Origin: Hyparrhenia diplandra
Lineage: Eukaryota; Streptophyta; Magnoliopsida; Poales; Poaceae
Direction: 5' to 3'
DNA: 64,000 nucleotides
Assembly (NCBI GenBank): GCA_015847255.1
Contig: JADLZK010009216.1
Span: 434,001-498,000, forward strand
A model generated the notes under the pieces. It saw only the letters and a list, made by a program, of their open reading frames with translations. It was not told the origin of the DNA and ran no database searches. Both the position numbers and the translations under genes were made by a program. Below are positions 56,325-64,000 of the stretch, in pieces; positions within the stretch are counted from its first letter, which is position 1; every line of letters starts with the position of its first letter.

Positions 56325-56689
56325 TTAATATTAACCTAGAAAACGACTCAAAACCATCTTCGGGTATTGAATGGTTTTCAATTAATAAGGTGCAAAATTT
56401 AGACAAAAGCGAGAGCTGAAGGGCCAAAAAAGACATAGCACTTTAATTTTCTATATATTTGTGAATTTTTTATATTTATTTATTTCTACTTAGTAATAAA
56501 TATTTATATGTATTAAGATATTAATATACAAATTATAGTTTTTTTATCATAAAAAATAAAATACAAAATTATATAAATTAAACTTGGTGCCAAAAATTTT
56601 ATAAAACTTTATCTGTATGATTTCTCTAGACAAATTTGTTCAACCAATAAAAAAAAACTGAATTTCAAAATATGATATCTTCAAATAGA

Positions 56690-56900
56690 ATTGGGCAACC
56701 ATAAACGATTCAAATGAAACGGTCGTCAACTATAAAGTTGCATATCCACAATTAGTTTTGGTAATTCTTCATCTAAATTCATCCAAAAAAATAGAAAATT
56801 CTGAATGTCAAAAATATGAGAGATTCAAACAGACTTTTGGGACCATAAATGATTTGAAATGAAAAAGTAGTCCGCTATAAAGTTGTATATATATGATTAA
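56690..56900. repeat. Relic of the CACTA-associated 150-bp repeat in NLR-2 intron 2
   Basis: AAATGAAACGGTCGTCAACTATAAAGTTGCATA near 56717 and AAATGAAAAAGTAGTCCGCTATAAAGTTGTATA near 56856 (quoted here in pieces under twenty bases: AAATGAAACGGTCGTCAAC and AAATGAAAAAGTAGTCCGC). They resemble the repeat units at 15050-15470 and 37185-37590, but are diverged, and no CACTA termini were found nearby. Confidence 0.45.
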
Positions 56901-58322
56901 GGTGGGGTAGCATGGAGGTAGGTACGACTATCTTGTGATAATAATGGTAACCAGTTAGGTATTTGTAAATGAAACATGTGTTTTCATAAGTTTAACTGAT
57001 TGCTTTCTATAATAAATAAATAAATAAAAATAATAACACCAAGGATAATAACAAAATAACAATACTAATAAAATATATCTGTGATTTTTCTCACCTTAGT
57101 GGAAGTATTGCCATCTTCATCTCCCGCTCGCTGGACAAAATCAGGCGTTGTGGATATTTGAACGCACGGTGTGGCGGTGGGCTGCTAGTTGCAAAAAGAA
57201 AAAGAAAAGAAAAGTAACATTAAATATCGTTTTTCTTACTATATAAGAACCAACATATAAGATGTCTTTAGAACATCTCTGCAAGTTTAATATTACCTCC
57301 TTGTGGAAAGCATAGATGGTCTGATCAGCAGACAATTGTTTGAGCTCTGACACCACACAATTTTGACCCACACATAAGCTTGCAACCTCAACATCCGTTG
57401 TGGACACTATGATTCTGTTCCCTTTCTTGTTGATTGGGAAACATTTTTTAACCCGATTCCAGTCTTCAAAAGTGGATAGGCCGTTGAGCACAATCAGGCA
57501 TCTCTTGTCATTGACATACCTATAGAACTCCTCTACCACCTCTTGTCCTGTCTTCTTCTCTGCTTCTATCAGGAAATCAACCCCTACGTGTACAGCTTCC
57601 TCCAACAAACTCCGAATGAATTCTTTTGGGCTGAAAGGATGCATCACCCTGACCCATGCCCGACAATGGAAATTCTTCTGGGTATCTGAATTCTCATATG
57701 CCTCCCAAATGATGGACTTATGCCCAATATTGCCGCTAGTTCCCCATACTGCAATCACTGAAAGATCCTCACCCTCTTGGTTGATGAGCTGGGTAAGATC
57801 CAATCTTGGCTTGTCCTTGGTCTTCGCAGCATACCTTGCTTCGTTGATACCAAACATGGCTGCTGCAGAGGCAGCAGTGTCGCCAGCACTAGCTGTAGCC
57901 TTGGAGCTACAGCCAGCCTCGATGAGGTACCGCTTTTTCCTCTGGCTCACATCCTCAACCTTGGCCCTGAGATCCTTCATTTGCTTGGCCACATGGCGCC
58001 TGTCACGTAGATTGCGTGGGATGCACCATGGGAGCCACCAAGATTGCTTGTGCACATGGATGGCAAAGTCCATGAGTGAGTCCTCGACGTCGTAGGAGAC
58101 GACGCGGACCTGATTCACCCATGTCTCGACCACCATGTGCTTGTCTCGCTCCTCGTGGGCCGCCATCAGGAAAGACAGCATCATCTCCAGCTCATCCCTG
58201 ATGAAAGCCTGGTCACGAGTGACGCCGAGCTGCAGGGCCACTTCCTCCGCCACAGCAGACTTGGCGTAGCCAAGAGCTCCTCTGAGCACGGACTTGCCGA
58301 TGCTCAGCGCGGTGGCCTCCAT

Positions 58323-59756
58323 GGCTGTGGTTGTCGCTCTCTTATCCCTTGCGAGTTTGAGCTGGAATCGCCGGGCTTAAGGTGGGTGGCCGAGCAGCAG
58401 CTGCATGTGACAGAGCGGAGGAAGTCGAGGCGGATCTGGAGGACTCTTCAAGTATGTTCTTGACGACCGAAAACGGGGGTGGCGGGCTGGCCGCTGGCGG
58501 CTGGTGGCGTCGAGCGGCGACGCCGAGCGATGGTGAGCGCGGGAGACGCCGCTGTGCCAAGATTGTCCACTGGTGAGTGCGGATTGAGCTTGTCGAGTCG
58601 ACTCGAGGGTGGAAGGGAGGGAAGGACGGGAGTGAGCAGAGGGGGATCAGGGTGGTGCGGTTGTTGCGTTACGTGGCGTGAAATCAACAGTACAGAGGAG
58701 GGGGACGACTGAGTTCGGTTCGGCCATGCCCATGTCCGCGAGGCAGAGCTTGAGGAATTTGTGTGTGGCTGCCAGCGCCGCCGTATGAGAAGACTGAGAA
58801 GACGGAAGGGGCACACCTCCACGCCATGATTTCTCCACCGTGCAGTCTCCAGTTCAATCTTGGCCACGCTATCTTTTCGTGTCCGACTTATCCAATAAAA
58901 AAAAATCTTCAGCGAGCGGAGTCGCCGGAGCACCGCCAGACAAATGGAGGAGTGCTCCTGCACCTGTACACTCTACTGCTCCGCAGCGAGCGGCGGAGTC
59001 AAGTCGTCGGAGCATCGTACTCCACATGCCCGGTGGTCCGGTGCTGATGTGCATGTCCTTAGCTGTGACTGGTGAGTTAGACCTGCCGACGCTGGTACGT
59101 AACCATCCATGTACTGTGCACCACTAATTTCCTGCTGGCTGCATCATCACTTGTGCTTGATTGGTATCGGGGTGGGACGGCGCCTCAATGTTTTGCAGTC
59201 TTTGAAAACAGAGGAAACTTTAATGTGTTTTTTTAAAAAAAATTCTGAACAATGTGAAATTTCTGTAGAATTTGTATGACGAAATTCATATATTCCAAAA
59301 AGAGTCCTTTGAGCGTTTGATTTGGGATTAACTATAACGGGAGCACTATCCTCACAGGCAATGTTTCGAACATATTTCCATGACTTCATCTCTTGAAATC
59401 AAGAGAACAAGGTTTGGCACCACTTCTTTATCGGCAGGGGACGACCCCCAAAGGGCCCAGTGGAAAGAAACCTCGTCCCCTCGGCAATGGTGGGGAGGAC
59501 ACGAGCGATGAGGGCGGAGAAACGGTGGCACAGATAGAGAGGGCATGTGGCTGAAGAGCGTCTTCCAGCGAGGGCCGGCCGCCGTACGTGCGGGCAGTCA
59601 CTGAGTGTCAATGGTCTGTGCAGCCAGTGCATGCATTTTGACGAATCATTTCTCTTGTGTTTTCATCTCCATCCTCAATCTTGCGTTTGTCACCTCTGAT
59701 TGTTGCATTCTCCGCACATGGAGTTGTTTGTGTAGGTTGTTCCAGTGATTCCAATT
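58323..59756. other. Upstream region of NLR-2, no supported gene
   Basis: 58380-59050 is GC-rich and open in several overlapping frames on both strands, none with a recognisable domain. It should contain the NLR-2 promoter and 5' UTR. 59150-59750 is mixed and also without a supported gene. Confidence 0.4.
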
Positions 59757-61735
59757 AACTTAAATACAAGGCAGCCTTGGACATTGTTGGGCCGGATGTC
59801 ATCCGTGTATTCGAGGACCTGCACGGATTGGATTTCCGAAGCTTCCACGCCCTCAACGAGGCGTACATGGTGTTGCTGCAGAAGTCGGAGGCACCTGCGG
59901 GCCTTCGGGATTATAGGCCCATCAGTTTGCCCACTCGGTGGGCAAGCTGTTCGCTAAGGGTCTAGCGCTACGGCTAGCCCCAAGGATGCAGGAGATTGTC
60001 AAGGTCAACCAATTAGCTTTCATCTGTGGCCACCGCATCCACGAGAATTACCGCTCGGTACAGCTTGCTTGCCGCTGGCACCACGCGCGCCGCGTCCCAA
60101 TGGTGCTCCTTAAGGTGGATTTGGTGAAGGCCTTTGACTCGGTTGCCTGGCCTTTCCTCCCGGAGGTCATGGAGCGGATTGGCTTCCCTCAGCGGTGGAG
60201 GGATTGGATCGCGGAGATGCTCTCCACGGCCAGCACCAAGGTCCTCGTCAATGGCCGCCCGGCCTCGCATTTGCCACGAGCGGGGGCTGCGTCAAGGCGA
60301 CCCGCTTTCCCCGCTCCTCTTCGTCATCGTCATGGAGGTGCTGAATGCGCTGTTCGCCGAGGCGGACCGGTGTGGGGTGCTCTCCCCCCTTCCGGAAAAC
60401 ATGGTCATGCACCGGGCGTCCATCTACGCGGATGACCTCGTCATTTTTCTCCGGCCGACGGCGACCAAACTCAGCTGCACCTGGTAGATTCTCGAGCTAT
60501 TCGCTGGCGCCTCCGGTTTGGCCACCAACTTAGACAAGTGTGTGTGCACACCCATCTGCTGTTCCGAGGAGGACGTGGCCACAGTTCAGGCGGCCTTTCC
60601 CTGCCGGAGACAGGACTTCCCCATCACGTATTTGGGAGTCCCTCTTTCGCTCAAACGACTGAGCCGCACCGAGGAGCAGAAGTTGGTGGACAAGGTCGCG
60701 GCCAGGATCCCGACCTGGAAGGGTGACCTCCTCACCAAGGTCGGGAGGCGGACACTGGCTCAGACTACGCTATCTGCGATACTGGTGCACACAGCTATTT
60801 GTTGCGCACTTTCCTCGTGGGCTATTGAGGAGATCGACAAGAGGCAGCGTGCGTTTATCTAGGCAGCGATAGACTTGGTTGCTGGCGGCAAATGCATGGT
60901 GGCATGGCTAGTGGTCAGTTCCCCCAAGGAGCTCGGGGGATTATGGCTCCCCGACCTCGGGACCATGGGATTATCGCTGCACCTGCGTTGGGAATGGCAA
61001 CGACGCACCCAACCGGATTCACCATGGGCACGCCTCCCCTACAAACCTGAGAAGGCGGTTGTGGCCATGTTTAGAGCATCGTCACGGTGGTGCTTGGGAA
61101 CAGCGAGCGTGCACTGTTCGGACTGATGCCTGGCTTCCGCGGCGCAATTTGCGGTTTCAGTACTCGCGGGGGGCACGGGAGGTGTGGCAGGCCTCCGCCC
61201 CACCCAAGGTCAAGTTCTTTTGCTGGTTGGTCTTGCACGACCGACCATGGACGACCGATCGAAGAAGGAGGCATGGCCTACGGTTGTCCGCTGACTGCGC
61301 TCTATGTTCACGAGGCCGACGAGTCCATCGACCACCTTCTCGCCTCCCTCGAAGCTACATTCGCCGGTGTGGCACCTCCTACTCACCCGTGTGGGTCTCA
61401 CGCACCTTTTCCCGTCCGTCGACCCACCTTCGTCGACTGGTGGCTTCATACGAGAGCCCTCTTGCCACAACAGTTTAGGAGGGCCTTCGATTCTCTTGTG
61501 CTCCTCGTCTACTGGGAGGTTTGGAAGGAGTGCAACCGGAGGACCTTTGACTCCATGTCCCTCACGCCACTCCAGCTGGTCGACATCATTCGTGCTGAGG
61601 CCGAGGCGTGGGTTATGGGTGGTTTCAGGGGCTTACAGCCATTCGTGGCCGCTCTCCTGGCAGGCAATTAGGACCCTGTTCTCCTTCTTGGTGTTGCACA
61701 ATTGTTTTGATCTTAGTTTACAACCTCACAGCTCC
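59757..61735 (+). mobile_element. L1-type LINE, 5'-truncated
   Basis: About 2 kb carrying the C-terminal two-thirds of an L1 ORF2 on the plus strand. No polyA tail or target duplication could be identified at either end, so the borders are approximate. It lies in the spacer between NLR-3 and the promoter of NLR-2. Confidence 0.8.
59777..61671 (+). pseudogene. LINE ORF2 reverse transcriptase, degenerate
   Basis: Non-LTR reverse transcriptase. In order: LLQKSEAPAGLRDYRPISL (59870-59925), VNQLAFICGHRIHENYRSVQ (60004-60063), motif A KVDLVKAFDSVAW (60113-60151), LRQGDPLSPLLFVIVMEVL (about 60287-60345), the catalytic YADD at 60425-60436, and ITYLGVPLSLKR near 60625. The RT-associated zinc-finger region, KVKFFCWLVLHDRPW, is near 61208-61252. 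Frameshifts lie near 59935, 60280 and 61100, with stops at about 60485 and 60860. The endonuclease half is missing. Not functional. Confidence 0.85.
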
Positions 61736-62029
61736 ACGGTTTAAGCCGGTGCCTTTTGTTAGTGTTCCCTACTTGTGGTATCACCGAGGCATCTCGCCCT
61801 GGTTTTTGAACGAATTTATTGTTACAACAAACAAACGCGAGAATAAAAACGAGACGATCCTCCAATACTATAATATATAAAGGAATACATGAGGATCGCC
61901 ACTCTTCTGTGTACCGCACCCTTCTTCCATGCATGGTTTCCCAGCCAAGAGTGACCTCCGCTACTCAGTCTGCACCACACCCTTCATGGTTCACAATGCA
62001 ACCAGCTAATAAGCAGTATCCCACGGGCT
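61736..62029. other. 3' flank of NLR-3
   Basis: Contains ATTGTTACAACAAACAAACG near 61819, matching the NLR-2 3' flank (ATTGCTACAACAAACCAAGG near 50786), so this is the duplicated 3' UTR region. Confidence 0.6.
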
Positions 62030-63939
62030 TCAGTTGTCCAGCACCTTCAACACGTGCCCCCTTTTGTTCTTATCAAGCTGCTCCCGCAGCTCCCGAGGAA
62101 ACGTCTCCATGTCTTCTCTTGGTAAACAAGAATAATAAAGTACTTCTTTGATGCTCTGGAGATATTCTAGCCCAGAAAAGTGTACATGCTGATCAAGGCC
62201 CAGACGCAGCACCTCAAGTTTGAGCATTGCTTCCACATCAAACTTGACTGACTCAATTTTCAGGCTGGAGCCGTAATAAAGAACGAGAACCTCAAGCCTC
62301 TCAAAAAGGTCACACTTGAACTGGACTTCTCCAATAGTTATGTCTCTCCACTCTTCCAAACGCAGAATCCTCAGGTTCCGTAGCTTCCCAATGTCTTGCA
62401 TGAGCACGTCTACACGATCCCTCGAAAGACCAGTGTTAAATAGCGAGAGCTTCACCAGGTTCTGAAGCCCCTTGATCCATTCCGGCAATCTGGTCATCCT
62501 GCAATAACACAGCTTGAGGCTCTGGAGGTTTTCTGGAGGTGGTTTTATGCCATCTAGACAGTCAGAAAAATCTAGCTCTGAGGACAGCGATAACGATTCA
62601 AGGAGGCTGAGCTTGGAAATTGCTAGACATAAGTTCTGACTATTTTTCAAGCTGATGCCGACCACTCTAGCTTGCGCAGGCCAGTGAGACCTTTTATCTC
62701 CTCCACAACATCACTTCCCCATGCGAGATGCACGTGCCGCAGTGTGTGTAGCGATTTCACTTTCCTCATCCCTCTTGGCACCGTAACTCCACTATAACTT
62801 GGAAATCGCCTTCCCAGAACAATAGGAGGTAATGCTGCGCAGCAAGCTATAGCGCACCAATCACGCCTACTCCTCATCGTGAACTCAGTGCACCCAAATT
62901 CTGCCAAACATGCTGCACGCTGTACCTCCAATAGTTGCACACACTTCCTAGAAGAACTTAGCCCTTGCGTACCATCACTAAAACCATTGCCAGCATGGAG
63001 ATGGCGTAGCTTCCTGAGCTTGACTATGGTTTTGGGCAGCACTTGTATTCCTGTATATTTGACGTCCAGGACCTCAAGTTGACTTAGGTTACCTACTGAA
63101 TCCGGCAAACAAAAAATATCCCGACACCCTCTTAGAGAAAGGTATCGGAGATGTAGAAGCTTCCCAATGTTCTCAAGGCAATGGTTAGCTAGGCCTTTTG
63201 TGTCTTCCAAATCCAATACTCGAAGAAACCTCATCTTGTCAGAAATATAAATTGGCTTCCAATTTCCAAACACTGTTAAAGATCTTATGCATGACAGTTC
63301 CACTATGCTCTGGAACTCACTCTCATCTCCCTCCCAGTTGCTGCTTATGGCAAGGTGACATACTTTGCCATGCGTGTTTGAGATGCAACCTTCCTCCAGC
63401 CTGAAAACAAGATTTTCTTTGGTTGACATTGAAATGCTGATGTCGCGGATGAGATCATGTAGCTTGCAAGAGTCAGCCTTTTGTCTGCTGGAAATCTGTT
63501 CATGAGTTGGCAACACCATGCTCCTCTCAATGATTTCCTCAAAGTAACCATCTGCTATTTCCATGCAAGATTTGTCGCGTGCCTCTACTGAGAAACCTTC
63601 TACAGCCCAGCGACGAACCAGACGTCTTCGGCTAATATTGCAGTCTTCAGGAAATATGGACATGTACAAGAAACAAGGTTTAAGATAATAGGGTAAACCA
63701 TCATAGCTTTTCATAAGAACCGCTCTTATAAGCCCAATCTTTGGATTCATCTCCAACTCAGCAGTAATGTGTGCATTCAATTTTCTCCAATCTACAACAC
63801 TTTTTGTTTCTTGCTCTGCCAAGAAGCTTCCTATTGTGACTATTGCAAGGGGAAGTCCATCACACTTGTTTAGGATCAGTTTTGCTGGTTGAACCAACTC
63901 AGGATATTCCTTATCAAAATTTACAGTCTTCTTGAATAC
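62030..63939 (-). pseudogene. NLR-3: last exon (ARC2 to LRR), frameshifted; upstream exons beyond the right edge
   Basis: Starts at 63939 after GCCAATTTCAG with VFKKTVNFDKEYPELVQPAK, the same splice site and phase as NLR-2 exon 4. It carries GLPLAI, CFLYMSIFPEDC and LHD at the MHD position (KLHDLIRDISI), followed by leucine-rich repeats to the stop at 62030. Compared with NLR-2, one base is missing near 62666: CACTCTAG here against CACTCCTAG at 51631. The frame therefore ends after GLTGLRKLEWSASA, and the last 200 or so residues (from NSQNLCLAISKLSLL) lie in another frame. The sequence is very close to NLR-2 exon 4 throughout, including the intron start. Coiled-coil and NB exons are not visible. 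Confidence 0.85.
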
Positions 63940-64000
63940 CTGAAATTGGCGCGACAAAAAAAAAACTTTCAGTACACCGTACTGGAAGTAATAAAATTAA
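63940..64000 (-). other. NLR-3 intron 3 start at the window edge
   Basis: Collinear with the NLR-2 intron at 52908-52970 (CTTTCAGTACACCGTACTGG), showing that the duplication extends into the intron. Confidence 0.7.

Larger units (their letters stand above)
55126..56445. mobile_element. Old TIR element in NLR-2 intron 2, itself containing two insertions
   Basis: The left side (AGTCTATCTTTGGTCCCTCAA) and the inverse of the right side (GTGCTATGTCTTTTTTGGCC, then CTTCAGCTCTCGCTTTTG) are loosely alike and recall a grass MITE type with TTGGCCCTCAACT ends. Within it lie a GC-rich insert (55188-55935) and a Tourist-like MITE (56000-56324). The outer boundaries are approximate. Confidence 0.4.
51000..58322 (-). 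pseudogene. NLR-2: full-length CC / degenerate NB / NB-ARC / LRR gene, frameshifted and with a premature stop
   Basis: Exon 1 is 58322-57297 (342 codons), exon 2 57184-57095 (30), exon 3 54540-53832 and exon 4 52907-51000. The coiled coil is as in NLR-1. The first NB block has GTSGNIGHKS (no GKT lysine) and CLIVLNGL. Exon 3 has a canonical P-loop GMGGIGKTTL, kinase-2 LIVVDD and RNBS-B IVITTRQ. Exon 4 has GLPLAI, CFLYMSIFPEDC, LHD at the MHD position, then leucine-rich repeats. Two defects stand out. Exon 3 is 709 nt, one base over a multiple of three although both neighbouring exons are phase 0, and its entry frame stops at TGA 54405-54403 before the P-loop. In exon 4, TAA at 51218-51216 replaces the TCA of NLR-3 and removes about 72 residues. 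About 1240 codons in all. Confidence 0.85.

Noticed and set aside
58342..59127. Overlapping open frames upstream of NLR-2
   Set aside because: They occur on both strands in the same GC-rich stretch, which is the expected promoter and 5' UTR of NLR-2. No domain.
61736..62151. Short plus-strand open frame at the NLR-3 3' end
   Set aside because: It is antisense to the NLR-3 3' end and flank, with no independent support.

Overview
The window is nuclear DNA from a grass (Poaceae). It holds intron-containing CC-NB-ARC-LRR immune-receptor genes, Stowaway and Tourist-like MITEs, CACTA elements, Copia and Gypsy LTR retrotransposons (one with the extra antisense ORF typical of the Tat lineage), an L1 remnant and a tRNA-derived SINE. 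I cannot name the genus from sequence alone. No CRISPR array, operon or phage-like structure is present.

Layout. Three paralogous NLR genes, all on the minus strand, sit at the edges. NLR-1 (1-4795, 3' part beyond the left edge) is open in everything visible. Its intron carries a tandem duplication that leaves two in-frame copies of a small exon. NLR-2 (51000-58322) is complete in extent but broken twice: a frameshift before its NB-ARC domain and a stop codon near the end of its LRR. NLR-3 (62030 to the right edge) shows only its LRR exon, which has a one-base frameshift. The N-terminal exon encodes an Rx-type coiled coil followed by an NB-like block lacking the catalytic P-loop lysine. A second, canonical NB-ARC follows in exons 3-4, so the family has a double-NB architecture.

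Between the NLRs lies about 46 kb that is mostly transposons. 5-9.5 kb: a Stowaway, a fold-back element built from CGCTATAGCG palindromes, and a polyadenylated retroposon with a 14-bp target duplication. 9476-14186: a decayed Copia element split by a 1.4-kb CACTA element. 14552-32625: a small CACTA element split by a 16.8-kb Tat-lineage Gypsy element that contains a tandem duplication of most of its pol region and an antisense ORF region with its own TATA box. 32.9-35.5 kb: a possible Helitron. 36738-37850: a second CACTA of the same family. 38212-39349: a small bHLH/ACT-like regulatory gene, the only likely non-NLR host gene. 39957-46440: a four-level nest (MITE, Gypsy, solo LTR, SINE). 47-50.6 kb: further MITEs and a possible larger TIR element. 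An L1 remnant (about 59.76-61.73 kb) separates NLR-2 and NLR-3.

Functionally this is an NLR cluster in birth-and-death evolution: one possibly working receptor, two damaged paralogs, and heavy transposon loading of introns and spacers. Exon joins rest on GT/AG sites, reading phase and agreement between paralogs. No transcript evidence was available.
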